Source: Curtobacterium sp. MCPF17_052
GTDB lineage: Bacteria > Actinomycetota > Actinomycetes > Actinomycetales > Microbacteriaceae
DNA length: 64,000 nt
Assembly (NCBI RefSeq): GCF_003234085.1
Contig: NZ_QKSD01000001.1
Location: forward strand, 124,001 to 188,000
Direction of reading: 5' to 3'
How positions within the stretch are numbered: position 1 is the stretch's first letter; each line of letters opens with the position of its first letter. The translations under genes and the position numbers were made by a program. Below, in pieces: positions 42,973-51,612 of the stretch. The notes beneath the pieces were generated by a model. It was not told where the DNA came from, ran no database searches, and saw only the letters and a list, made by a program, of their open reading frames with translations.

Positions 42973-44595
42973 TCATTTGTTGTGGCCCGGTGCGTCTCCG
43001 GACTTCCCGGGACCGGTCGCCCCGCCCGGACCACTGTCGGCCGGGCCCTGCTGTGAGGTCGTGTCCGCCCCGGTGTCCAGCGGGTCCTGCACGGGCAGCG
43101 TCGTGTCGGTGCCCGGCACCGGTGCGGTCGTCGGCACCTGATCGGTGGGTTCGCTCGGCTCGTCCGACGGCTCCGAGGGCTCCTCGGACGGCTGTTCCTG
43201 CGTCGGCTCGGAGGGCTGCTCCGACGGCTGGTCGGCCGGCTGGCTCGGCTGCTGCTGGGCGGGCTCGCTGGACTCGTCGGACGGCTCGGAGCTCGGCTGG
43301 TCGTCGACCGGTGCGGTCTGCTGCGTCGATTCGCTGGGGTTCGGTGACGTGGTGTCGTCACGGTTGAACGCGAGGGCCGCGACGACGATGCCGGCGACCA
43401 CGAGGACCGCCAGGACGATCAGCGCCACCACCCAGCGCTTCCGCCGGGGCTCGTCGGGGTCCGTGGCCAGCGGCCGGGCCGGACCAGCGGGCCCGCCCGC
43501 ACGACCACCGGCGCCACCACCCGGACCGGCTGCTGCGGCTCCCGGCGTCCCGAGGACCGTGGTGGCCACGTCGTCGTCCGCACTCCGCGCCGGCTGGGAC
43601 TGGGTCGGGAGCCGTCGGGTGGCGTCGTCCGGGCGGGAGGCTCCCTGCACCGGCATCGCGCGCGTCGCCTCGTCCGCGGATGCGGTTCCGGCACCCGCGC
43701 CGGCGGCGGCTGCACCGGCCACCCCGGCACCGGCGGCGGCGCGCGTGACTGCCCCCGGGCCTCCCGGCAGGAGCTGGGTGGCAGGCGCGACCTCGTCCCT
43801 GCCGAGTGCGCGGAGGCGCGCGGCAGCCTCGGCGGCGGACGGACGGTCCTCCGGGTGCTGCGCCGTCATGACGTGCAGCAGCGTGCGCCACGCCGTCGGC
43901 AGGTGCTGGTCGATCTCGGGCGCTCGGGCGAGTCGGGCGGTGGCGGCCTCGACCGCGCTGCCCGGGAACGCCTGCTTGCCGGTCAGGGCCTCGAGGAGCA
44001 TGAGGCCGAGTGCGTACACGTCGGCCTCGCCGGTGACGGGCTGGCCGAGGACCTGCTCGGGAGCCAGGTACGCGGCCGTCCCGATGACGGTGCCGGTGCC
44101 GGTGACGCGGGCGGCGTCGCGGAGCAGCGCGATGCCGAAGTCGGCGAGCTTGACGTGCTCGCCGTCCTGCTCCAGGAGGACGTTGGCGGGCTTCACGTCA
44201 CGGTGCACGATGCCCTGGGCGTGCACGGCGGCGAGCCCCTCGGCGACCTGCGCACCCACACGGGCCGTGGTCGTCGGGTCGAGCGGACCCTCGCGGAGAC
44301 GGGTGGCGAGGTCGCTGCCGGGGACGAGCTCCATCACGAGGAACGAGTCGCCGTCGACGTCGTCGAGGGCCGCGTCGAACAGGGTGACGAGGTTCGGGCT
44401 GCGGAGGCCGGCGAGCACGTGGATCTCGGCCTCGGCGCGCGCACGCTCACCGTGGTCGACGGGTCCGATGCGGAAGAGCTTGACCGCGACCTCTCGTCCG
44501 AGCTGCTCGTCGACGGCGCGGTAGACCGATGCCATCCCCCCGTGCCCGAGGGTCCCGGTCACCCGGTACCTGCCGCCGATCAGCCGTTCTTCCAT
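42973..44595 (-). CDS. PknB-like Ser/Thr protein kinase with wall-spanning tail
   Basis: 540 aa. Kinase domain at about 8-270: LGHGGMASVYRA, Lys in VAVKLF, HRDVKPANVLL, DFGIA, and GTAAYLAPEQ. A variable linker is followed by one membrane helix (KRWVVALIVLAVLVVAG, about 395-420). The extracellular part has no PASTA repeats; instead some 100 residues of Ser/Pro/Glu/Gln-rich PSEP/PSEQ repeats, suited to spanning the cell wall. TAGGTT lies six bases before the ATG (leaderless). Confidence 0.92.
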   Translation of the reverse strand: MEERLIGGRYRVTGTLGHGGMASVYRAVDEQLGREVAVKLFRIGPVDHGERARAEAEIHVLAGLRSPNLVTLFDAALDDVDGDSFLVMELVPGSDLATRLREGPLDPTTTARVGAQVAEGLAAVHAQGIVHRDVKPANVLLEQDGEHVKLADFGIALLRDAARVTGTGTVIGTAAYLAPEQVLGQPVTGEADVYALGLMLLEALTGKQAFPGSAVEAATARLARAPEIDQHLPTAWRTLLHVMTAQHPEDRPSAAEAAARLRALGRDEVAPATQLLPGGPGAVTRAAAGAGVAGAAAAGAGAGTASADEATRAMPVQGASRPDDATRRLPTQSQPARSADDDVATTVLGTPGAAAAGPGGGAGGRAGGPAGPARPLATDPDEPRRKRWVVALIVLAVLVVAGIVVAALAFNRDDTTSPNPSESTQQTAPVDDQPSSEPSDESSEPAQQQPSQPADQPSEQPSEPTQEQPSEEPSEPSDEPSEPTDQVPTTAPVPGTDTTLPVQDPLDTGADTTSQQGPADSGPGGATGPGKSGDAPGHNK

Positions 44596-44601
44596 GCCGG
44601 A

Positions 44602-44607
44602 AACCTA
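44602..44607 (-). promoter_or_regulatory. -10 hexamer of the Ser/Thr kinase gene (leaderless)
   Basis: TAGGTT on the minus strand, six bases from the ATG at 44595. Confidence 0.55.
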
Positions 44608-44639
44608 CCGGGCTGACCTGACGAGGGCGCGCAGCCCCG

Positions 44640-45479
44640 TCACGACGGGGTCGGCTCGGCGCCCCGGTGCAGCGCGGTCAGGTACAGCCGGTGCGCGGTG
44701 ACGACGAGCGCCAGCCAGGCGAGCCCGAGCGCCCACGCCGCCAGGACGTCGGTGGTCCAATGGTGCCCGAGGAACACCCGCGAGACACCGACCGACAGCA
44801 CGAACAGCGTCCCGACGACGATCGTCCAGACCCGGGCCACGACGCGGGTCTGCCGGAGGAGCAGCAGGTACACGATCGTGCCGACGACGACCGTGGCGTT
44901 CAGGGTGTGCCCGGACGGGAACGACGGCGAGTGCTCGAACGGCGGGACGGCGTCGGACAGCGGCGGCCGGGCTCGACCGATCAGGTCCTTGCCCGCGATC
45001 GTCATGGCCAGGGAGCCGGCACTCGCGGCGACGAGGAGCACGAGCGGCGTCCACGCCCTGCGTTGGATCGTCAGGCCGACCAGGAACAGCACGGCGACGA
45101 TCGGCATCCCGATGGTGCCGGCGATGTCGGTCCACCACGTGACGCCCTGGTCGAGCGCGGGCGACCGGTGCGTGAGCATCCAGTCGAGGACGGGCCGGTC
45201 GAGCACGGCGACGTCGTCGGACTCACGCACGGCGTCGTAGACCTCGGAGGCCACCCACGTCGCGACCGCGGCGATGCCGATCCCGACGAGCAGGGTGAGC
45301 AGCAGCAGCGGGAGCGCCCCGTATCGGCGGCCGAGTGCCGCCCACGAGTCGGCGACGCTCCGGCCGACCCGCGTGCGCCACCGGGTGAGGTCGACGTCGC
45401 CGACGGTACGGTCGACGCGCTCGCGCTCGGCTCCGCCGATCACGGGTGGTCGGCCGCCGGGTGCGTGGTGCTCTTCCAT
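44640..45479 (-). CDS. PAP2-family membrane phosphatase
   Basis: 279 aa with about six membrane segments. The three phosphatase motifs are intact: KDLIGRARPP (K-x6-RP), PSFPSGH, and SRVFLGHHWTTDV (SR-x5-H-x3-D). It probably dephosphorylates a lipid such as undecaprenyl pyrophosphate or phosphatidic acid at the outer face of the membrane. CAGGCT lies six bases before the ATG. Confidence 0.92.
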   Translation of the reverse strand: MEEHHAPGGRPPVIGGAERERVDRTVGDVDLTRWRTRVGRSVADSWAALGRRYGALPLLLLTLLVGIGIAAVATWVASEVYDAVRESDDVAVLDRPVLDWMLTHRSPALDQGVTWWTDIAGTIGMPIVAVLFLVGLTIQRRAWTPLVLLVAASAGSLAMTIAGKDLIGRARPPLSDAVPPFEHSPSFPSGHTLNATVVVGTIVYLLLLRQTRVVARVWTIVVGTLFVLSVGVSRVFLGHHWTTDVLAAWALGLAWLALVVTAHRLYLTALHRGAEPTPS

Positions 45480-45568
45480 CGGACCAGCCTGCCCGTCAGC
45501 GGCTGTGCGGGCACGGCCGGCCTCGACCGGGGCGCCACCGCGGCAGCACCCGGGACCCGGTCGGGTCG

Positions 45569-47254
45569 CTACTTCGCCTGGTCGTACGACCGGACCACCG
45601 CGACCGTCAGCGGGAAAGTGACCGGGAAGCCACCGAACATGATCCGCCCGGCGTCGACCGCCGCGGCCCGGACCTGCTCGGCCACCCACTCGGCGTCCGC
45701 GGCCGGTGCGTGCACCACGAGTTCGTCGTGCACGAAGAAGACCATGTGCGGCCCGGACGTGACGGGCCCGTCGCTCCGCGCGGCCAGTCGGGTGCGCAGG
45801 CCGCCCATCCAGGACAGCGCCCACTCGGCCGCCGTGCCCTGCACCACGAAGTTCCGTGTGAACCGTCCCCAGCTGCGGGCCCGGGACTCGACGGCCCGCT
45901 GCATCGCGGGGGTGCCGTCCACGGAGTACGCCCGGTTCCGCGCCTCGAACCACGACTGCTCCGGCACCGGCGACGTCCGACCGAGCCGGGTCGTCACGGG
46001 TTCGCCCCGTTCCCCCGCCCGGGCCGCCTGCTCGACCAGGTCGAGCGCCCGCGGGAAGGCCCGGGCCAGCCGGGGCACGAACCGCCCGCCCTCGCCCTGC
46101 GTGGCGCCGTACATCGCGCCGAGCATCGCCATCTTCGCCTGCTGCCGGGTCTGCACCGCACCGGAGGCCACGACCCCGTCGTAGAGGTCCTGTCCGTCCC
46201 CGGCCGCGGCCATGTCGGTGTCGCCCGACATCGCGGCGAGGACCCGCGGTTCGAGCTGCGCCGCGTCGGCGACCACGAGCTCCCATCCGGGGTCGGCGAC
46301 CACCGCTCCGCGCACCTGCTTCGGCAGCTGCAGGGCCCCGCCGCCGTTCGCCGCCCAGCGACCGGTCACCACCCCGCCGACGACGTACTCCGGGTGGAAC
46401 CGGCCGTCCTGCACCCACTCGTCGAGCCACGTCCACCCGTTGGCGGTGAGCAGGCGGTACAGGCGTTTGTACTCCAGGAGCGGTTCGATCGCCGGGTGCT
46501 CCAGCCGCTCGAGTTCCCACTTCCGGGTGCTGTCCACGACGAGTCCGGCCCGCCGCAGGGAGCGCAGGACGTCGGCGGGCGAGTCCGGGTTGAGGTCGGG
46601 GTCGTCGAGTCGCTGCCGGAGGACCGCGGCGAGCTCCTCGAGCTTCCGGGGCCGCACCCCGTACGGCACCCGCGGGCCGAGGGCGTCGGCGAGCAGCCGC
46701 TCGTGCACGTCGGTCCGCCAGGGCAGCCCGGCGTACTTGATCTCCGCGGCGACGAGCGCGCCGGCGGACTCTGCCGCGAGGAGCAGGCGCAGCGCTCCCG
46801 GCTCGCTCGCACCGGCCACCGCGTCGAGCTGCGCCCGGAGCTCGACGACCGGGTCGAGGTCGTCGTCGGCCGGGGCGACCGTGAACAGGTCGTCGTCGAA
46901 GAGCGAGGCCTGCGTGGCGGGCGCGGGACGGGCCTCCAGCGCGACGGCGGCGTCCCAGGCGCTCAGCGGCGCCTGCGCGAGGGCGGAACCGCGGGTGGCG
47001 AGGGCGGTGCGGAGCAGCCGGTGGCCGAGTCGGAGGTCCACGCATCGGGCCACGCGACCGCCCGCAGCCAGCACGGCCGGGTACCAGCGTGCGGTGTCGG
47101 ACCAGACCCAGCGGACGCCCGGTCCCTCGTGCGCCGCGACGAAGGCCGGGAGGCCCGACTCGGTCAGGCGCACCGGCTCACCGTCCGACGTCCCCGCGTC
47201 CGTCAGCGGCGTCGCGGTGAGGCCGCCGTCGACACGGGCGAGGACGATGTGCAC
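45569..47254 (-). CDS. Family A DNA polymerase, actinobacterial stand-alone type
   Basis: 561 aa. The C-terminal polymerase has motif A LVVADAAQLEPRVLAAMSGD, motif B RQQAKMAMLGAMYGATQGEG and motif C FFVHDELVVHAP. The first 200 residues occupy the place of the 3'-5' exonuclease, but I see no DxE or YxxxD exonuclease residues, so proofreading is doubtful. There is no 5' nuclease domain, so this is not the main PolA. The GTG at 47254 (MHIVLARVDGG) is set by homology, with CAGAAT seven bases upstream. Confidence 0.88.
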   Translation of the reverse strand: MHIVLARVDGGLTATPLTDAGTSDGEPVRLTESGLPAFVAAHEGPGVRWVWSDTARWYPAVLAAGGRVARCVDLRLGHRLLRTALATRGSALAQAPLSAWDAAVALEARPAPATQASLFDDDLFTVAPADDDLDPVVELRAQLDAVAGASEPGALRLLLAAESAGALVAAEIKYAGLPWRTDVHERLLADALGPRVPYGVRPRKLEELAAVLRQRLDDPDLNPDSPADVLRSLRRAGLVVDSTRKWELERLEHPAIEPLLEYKRLYRLLTANGWTWLDEWVQDGRFHPEYVVGGVVTGRWAANGGGALQLPKQVRGAVVADPGWELVVADAAQLEPRVLAAMSGDTDMAAAGDGQDLYDGVVASGAVQTRQQAKMAMLGAMYGATQGEGGRFVPRLARAFPRALDLVEQAARAGERGEPVTTRLGRTSPVPEQSWFEARNRAYSVDGTPAMQRAVESRARSWGRFTRNFVVQGTAAEWALSWMGGLRTRLAARSDGPVTSGPHMVFFVHDELVVHAPAADAEWVAEQVRAAAVDAGRIMFGGFPVTFPLTVAVVRSYDQAK

Positions 47255-47324
47255 GCCGACGATTCTGCCGTGCCCCACCGTCCTCGCCGCACCGTCACGC
47301 GCGGGTGGCCGCAGTGGCGGGCGC

Positions 47325-47519
47325 TCAGTCGCCCGGTCGGACGGCGGCGCTGTCGGCGATGTCGATACGGACGTCGCCGGACTCGGTCTCCTCGACCTCG
47401 ACCCGCGGCGCCTCGTCGTGCTCGTCGGACCCCGACATCCGACGGAACGTGTCGTGGCGACGCTCCTCGAAGGTCATGTCGACGCCGTCGTCCAGGTGGT
47501 CTCGGTCGGGTGCGCTCAT
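47325..47519 (-). CDS. Small acidic protein at the end of the sugar ABC operon
   Basis: 64 aa, highly charged (MTFEERRHDTFRRMSGSDEHDE; VEVEETESGDVRIDI). Its ATG overlaps the stop of the acyltransferase-like gene by four bases, so it is coupled to that operon. No known domain. TACCGT seven bases upstream could give it an extra leaderless start. Confidence 0.7.
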   Translation of the reverse strand: MSAPDRDHLDDGVDMTFEERRHDTFRRMSGSDEHDEAPRVEVEETESGDVRIDIADSAAVRPGD

Positions 47520-48313
47520 GTCCGTGACGGTACGCCGACCGGCGCGGTGCCGGTGCGCTCCGACCAGTGCCCGCCCGCCGCCCACCGCTCCTGGACCGCA
47601 CGCTGGAGCCGACCGGAGGGCACCGCCTGACGCGCGGACGCCAGGTCGGTGCCGAAGACGAACTTCGCCATCGAGTCGTCGCCCTCTTCCACCGGTCCGT
47701 GCGGTTCGGGCGGTTCCGGCAGCAGCGTGAACCGCGCCGCGAAGCGCGCCGTGTTCGACGACGGCCCCAGCACGGCCGCGACCTCCGGGTCGAGCAACCA
47801 CGACGAGCACACGAAGGTGTCCACCGTCGTGTCCGGGTCGAGCCGCCGGAGCACCGCGGGCGCGGCCGCGAACGACCGGTCGCATGCGTCCGGGTCCAGC
47901 GGTCCGACCTCCGGCACGTGCACGCCCCAGGCCGGCGTCCCGTCCGGCAGGTGGGTGGCCCGCTCGAACTGGAGGCGCCCCACGGCCACCACGCGACCGG
48001 TCGCCACCTGCACGAGCCAGTCCAGACCCGTGCCGTCCAGGCCGTACCGGTCGATCTTGCGGTCCACGTCGGCGACGCTCGACGCGGCGTCCTCGGGGCT
48101 GCAGCCGTGGGCGACGAGCCACTGCTCGGTGACCGGGAGCACCGCGCGGAGGGCGGCGAGGAGAGCCGCCTCCCGACCCTCCGGGCCGAGGTATCGCACG
48201 GCGTCCTCGAGCGCCGGTGCCAGCCCCGCGGGCTCGCCTGGCGAGCCGACGGCGGCGGTGAGGAGCGCGACGGGGTCGGGCCGGGCCTCCCGTCCGACGT
48301 CTGCCGCGCTCAC
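47516..48313 (-). CDS. Acyltransferase-like protein (NAT-like N-terminus, GNAT-like C-terminus)
   Basis: 265 aa. I recognise the pattern of actinobacterial proteins annotated acyltransferase-domain proteins: DWLVQVATGRVVAVGRLQFERATH, GVHVPEVGPLDPDACDRSFAAA and CSSWLLDPEVAAVLGPSSNTARFAARFTLL. The reaction is not established to my knowledge. It starts with GTG overlapping the permease stop (GTGA), so it belongs to the sugar-uptake operon. Confidence 0.75.
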   Translation of the reverse strand: MSAADVGREARPDPVALLTAAVGSPGEPAGLAPALEDAVRYLGPEGREAALLAALRAVLPVTEQWLVAHGCSPEDAASSVADVDRKIDRYGLDGTGLDWLVQVATGRVVAVGRLQFERATHLPDGTPAWGVHVPEVGPLDPDACDRSFAAAPAVLRRLDPDTTVDTFVCSSWLLDPEVAAVLGPSSNTARFAARFTLLPEPPEPHGPVEEGDDSMAKFVFGTDLASARQAVPSGRLQRAVQERWAAGGHWSERTGTAPVGVPSRT

Positions 48314-49218
48314 TTGAGCCCGGAGGAGGCGAGACCGTCGATCACCCGGCGCTGGAGCACGATGAACATGATGAGCACCGGCGCCATCGCCATCAGGCTC
48401 GCCGCCATCAGCAGCGGGTAGTCGATGGTCCGGTCGCTCGACAGGGTGGCCAGGCCGGCCGCGAGCGGCATGTCCTCGGCGCGGGTCGAGACGACGAGCG
48501 GCCAGAGCAGCTCGTTCCACGACCACAGCACGGTCGTGATCGCGAGCACGCTGATCGACGGTCGGGCGAGCGGCAGCATGATCCGCCAGAAGGTCTGGAA
48601 CGGGTTCGCGCCGTCCATGCGCGCGGCCTCCTCGAGCTCGGCCGGCATGTTGAGGAACGCGGTCCGCATCAGGAACGTGCCGAAGGCGCTGAACAGCCCG
48701 GGGGCGACGATCCCGGCGAGGGTGTCGAGCCAGCCGAGCCCCTGCACGATCTGGTACTGCGAGATCAGGTACACCTGCGACGGCACCAGCAGGATCGACA
48801 GGACGATGCCGAGGATGACGGCCCGTCCCCGGAACCGCATCCGGGCGAAGGCGTAGCCGGCCAGGGTGCAGAGCACGATCTGCGCCGCGGTACGGATCAG
48901 GGTCACCCAGATCGACGTGCCGAGTTGGCTGAGGAAGGGCAGGCGGTCGAAGACGCGGACGAAGTTGCCCCACTGCAGTTCACCCGGCCAGAAGGTCGGC
49001 GTGGGCGCGGTCACCTGGGCGTTCGTGGAGAGCGCCATGATGATCTGCCACAGGAACGGGAACGCCATCACGAACCCGCCGATGCCGAGCACCACGTGGA
49101 TCCACCAGTGGCTGCCGCCGCGGCGACCGGGGCGGGCGTCGGCACGGACCCGGGTGCGGCTGGCGGCCTTCGTCGCCGCCGTCAGCTTGCTGCCGTGCGC
49201 CTCGATGATGCCGGTCAT
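48310..49218 (-). CDS. Carbohydrate ABC permease, MalG type
   Basis: 302 aa, six membrane segments after a 38-residue polar N-terminus. The EAA loop ELEEAARMDGANPFQTFWRIMLPLARPSI contacts the ATPase. Substrate-specific partner of the permease at 49215. No ATPase gene is in the operon, so it probably uses a shared MsiK-like ATPase, as is common in actinobacteria. The start overlaps the upstream stop (ATGA). Confidence 0.93.
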   Translation of the reverse strand: MTGIIEAHGSKLTAATKAASRTRVRADARPGRRGGSHWWIHVVLGIGGFVMAFPFLWQIIMALSTNAQVTAPTPTFWPGELQWGNFVRVFDRLPFLSQLGTSIWVTLIRTAAQIVLCTLAGYAFARMRFRGRAVILGIVLSILLVPSQVYLISQYQIVQGLGWLDTLAGIVAPGLFSAFGTFLMRTAFLNMPAELEEAARMDGANPFQTFWRIMLPLARPSISVLAITTVLWSWNELLWPLVVSTRAEDMPLAAGLATLSSDRTIDYPLLMAASLMAMAPVLIMFIVLQRRVIDGLASSGLK

Positions 49219-50174
49219 GACTGGACCCACTTCCGCTGGACCCGGAACTGCACGACGGTGATGATCCCGATGAGCACGAAGATCACCATCGCGATCGCAG
49301 CCGCGAAGCCCTTGTCGTTGTCGATGAACCCGGCGCTGTAGAAGTAGAAGACGAGGGACATCGTCTTCGGGATCACCGGGTTGGTGGAGCCGAGGATGGC
49401 GTAGAGCAGGTCGAACAGCTGGAAGCTCGAGATCGTCGTGATGATGAGCACGAAGAAGATGCTCGGTGTCAGCAGCGGCACGGTGAGCGAGTGGAACTGC
49501 CGCCACCGGCTCGCGCCGTCGAGTTCGGCGGCCTCGTACAGCTCCGGCGGGATGTCCTTGAGCCCGGCGCCGAGGATGATCATCGAGAAGCCGAGCGACG
49601 ACCACAGCCCGACCAGCGAGACCGCGACGAGCGCGAAGCCCGGGGTCGAGATCCAGTACGGACCGTCGATGCCGAACAGCCCGAGGAACCAGTTCACGAT
49701 GCCGAAGTCACCGTTGAACATGATGCGCCAGACCAGCGCGATCGCGGCGGGCATCGCCACGTACGGCAGGAAGAACAGCACCCGGTAGAACTGGGCGAAG
49801 CGCAGGCCCGGGGTGTTCAGCAGGCTCGCGAGCCAGACCGCGACCGGGATGCCGAGCAGCACGATCACCGTGTAGACGACCGTGTTGAACAGCGACTGGT
49901 ACAGCTGCGGGTCGGACAGCAGACGCGCGTAGTTCGCGAACCCGGTGAAGCTCGATCCGCCGAACACCCCCCAGCTCGTGAACGAGTAGTAGAACGTCTG
50001 CAGGATCGGCCAGATGAAGAACGTCCCGACGCCGATGAGCAGCGGCAGCACGAACAGCCACGGCCAGAAGCCGTCGGTGCGTGGGGCCCGCGTCGGCCGC
50101 GAGGGGTCGGCGGGGCGGGTCTCGGGCGGCGGGGACGCCTGCGCGGCATCGGGTCGCTGGGTGTGGATCGTCAT
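49215..50174 (-). CDS. Carbohydrate ABC permease, MalF type
   Basis: 319 aa, six membrane segments; the EAA loop is PPELYEAAELDGASRWRQFHSLTVPLLTPS. The first 35 residues are Pro/Ala-rich and cytosolic. It follows the substrate-binding protein after a 121-bp gap with a hairpin and overlaps the second permease by four bases. Confidence 0.93.
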   Translation of the reverse strand: MTIHTQRPDAAQASPPPETRPADPSRPTRAPRTDGFWPWLFVLPLLIGVGTFFIWPILQTFYYSFTSWGVFGGSSFTGFANYARLLSDPQLYQSLFNTVVYTVIVLLGIPVAVWLASLLNTPGLRFAQFYRVLFFLPYVAMPAAIALVWRIMFNGDFGIVNWFLGLFGIDGPYWISTPGFALVAVSLVGLWSSLGFSMIILGAGLKDIPPELYEAAELDGASRWRQFHSLTVPLLTPSIFFVLIITTISSFQLFDLLYAILGSTNPVIPKTMSLVFYFYSAGFIDNDKGFAAAIAMVIFVLIGIITVVQFRVQRKWVQS

Positions 50175-50254
50175 CAGGTCGCTCCTCGGCCAGGGCGGTC
50201 GGATCGGGTGGTCCGGGTGGTGCTGGGTGCAGCGGGTGGTGCGGACGTGCGGGT

Positions 50255-50289
50255 GCCGGCCGGTCGGGCGTGGGCCCCGACCGACCGGC
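50255..50289 (-). terminator. Intra-operon hairpin after the substrate-binding-protein gene
   Basis: Arms 50255-50268 and 50276-50289 pair at 13 of 14 positions around a 7-base loop. Placed between the binding-protein and permease genes, it may stop part of the transcription or protect the upstream mRNA, giving more binding protein than permease. Confidence 0.6.
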
Positions 50290-50295
50290 TCGTCG

Positions 50296-51612
50296 TCACT
50301 CCTTGGCGAGTGCCGCGTCCATCTTCTGGGCGAGTTCCTCCGTCACCTGGTCGACGGGCTCGGAACCGTCGAACGCACTCGGCAGCAGGTTCGTCTCGAG
50401 GGTGTTCCACGCGGCGGTGTTCTTCGACACCGGCAGCGGCTTGGCGTAGTCGACCGCGTCGAGGAAGACCTGCAGGTCGGCATCGGGCATCGTCTTCGTG
50501 AAGGCGTCCTGCGTGCCGGTGTAGGCGGGGATGACGGCGCCCATGTCACCCTGCTGCTGCTGGGCGGGCTTGCTGGCCAGGTAGGCCTGGAGTGCCTGCG
50601 CGGCGGCCTTGTCCTTCGAGCCCTCCGCGACGACGTTCGAGACGCCGTGGATGACGGTCGCCTGCTCCTTGCCCTTCGGCAGCGGGTAGGCGACGACGTC
50701 CTTCTCGATGTCGCTGCCGATCAGCGCGGAGCGGAACCAGCTGCCGCCCTGGTACATCGCGACCTTGCCCGAGGTGAACCACTGGTCAGCGGTCGTGTCG
50801 GTCAGCTGCTTGATCGTCGGCGAGGCGCCGGACTTGATCAGGTCGGTCCAGAAGCCGATGCCCTCCTGCGCGGCCTTCGTGCCGTACTCCGACTCGTCCC
50901 CGTCGATGACGGAGCCGCCGGCCTGGAAGATCGTGTCGTAGTAGGTGGTCTGGCCGTCCATGCCCGCCGCGGCGCCGTACGCACCGTCCGACTTCAGCTT
51001 CTCGGAGAGCTCGGCACCGGTCTTCTGGAAGTCGTCCCAGGTCCAGTCCTTCGACGGCATGGCCACGCCGGCCTTCTCGAACAGGGCCTTGTTCATCCAG
51101 ACGCCGATGGTGTCGAAGTCCTTCGGGACGCCGTACTGGGTGCCGTCGTACGTGTAGAGCTTGTTGAGCGCTGGCGAGTAGTTCTCCGGGTCGATCGCGC
51201 CGGACTTCACCTCGCCGGTGATCGGGGCGAGCTTGCCGTTCCCTGCGTACAGCTGGAAGTTCGGGCCGTTCATCCAGAAGAGGTCGGGGAGCGTGTTGCT
51301 CGAGCCCTGCGTCTGCAGCTTCGTGAAGTAGTTGGCGTACGGCGTGACGTCGACGTTCACCTTGATGTCGGGGTACTCCTCGTTGAACCCCTTGATGTTG
51401 GCCTTGATGGCCTTCACCTGGTTCTGGTCCCAGACGGCGTACGTCAGGTTCGCCTTGGTGTCCTTCGCGACCTCGCCCGAACCGGAGTCCGAGGACCCTG
51501 CGGAGGACTGGCTGCTGCATCCGGCGAGGAGCGCGACGGCGCTGACGGCGGCTGCGAGACCGAGCAGTGCGCGGCGGCGGCCGCGGCCCGGACGGGCGGT
51601 TGGAGCGGTCAT
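50296..51612 (-). CDS. Sugar-binding lipoprotein of the ABC importer
   Basis: 438 aa. Signal peptide with RRR and lipobox LLAGC (Cys about 31), Ser/Gly linker, then a family 1 extracellular binding protein: NLTYAVWDQNQVKAIKANIKGFNEEYPDIKV, PDLFWMNGPNFQLYA, FTSGKVAMYQGGSWF. Given the flanking catabolic genes, the ligand is probably N-acetylgalactosamine or an oligosaccharide containing it. The ATG overlaps the stop of the Gfo/Idh gene. Confidence 0.92.
   Translation of the reverse strand: MTAPTARPGRGRRRALLGLAAAVSAVALLAGCSSQSSAGSSDSGSGEVAKDTKANLTYAVWDQNQVKAIKANIKGFNEEYPDIKVNVDVTPYANYFTKLQTQGSSNTLPDLFWMNGPNFQLYAGNGKLAPITGEVKSGAIDPENYSPALNKLYTYDGTQYGVPKDFDTIGVWMNKALFEKAGVAMPSKDWTWDDFQKTGAELSEKLKSDGAYGAAAGMDGQTTYYDTIFQAGGSVIDGDESEYGTKAAQEGIGFWTDLIKSGASPTIKQLTDTTADQWFTSGKVAMYQGGSWFRSALIGSDIEKDVVAYPLPKGKEQATVIHGVSNVVAEGSKDKAAAQALQAYLASKPAQQQQGDMGAVIPAYTGTQDAFTKTMPDADLQVFLDAVDYAKPLPVSKNTAAWNTLETNLLPSAFDGSEPVDQVTEELAQKMDAALAKE

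Noticed and set aside
47527-47532. TACCGT as a leaderless promoter for the small acidic gene at 47325-47519
   Set aside because: It lies inside the acyltransferase coding region and the gene is already coupled by an ATGA overlap, so I left it out of the leaderless list.
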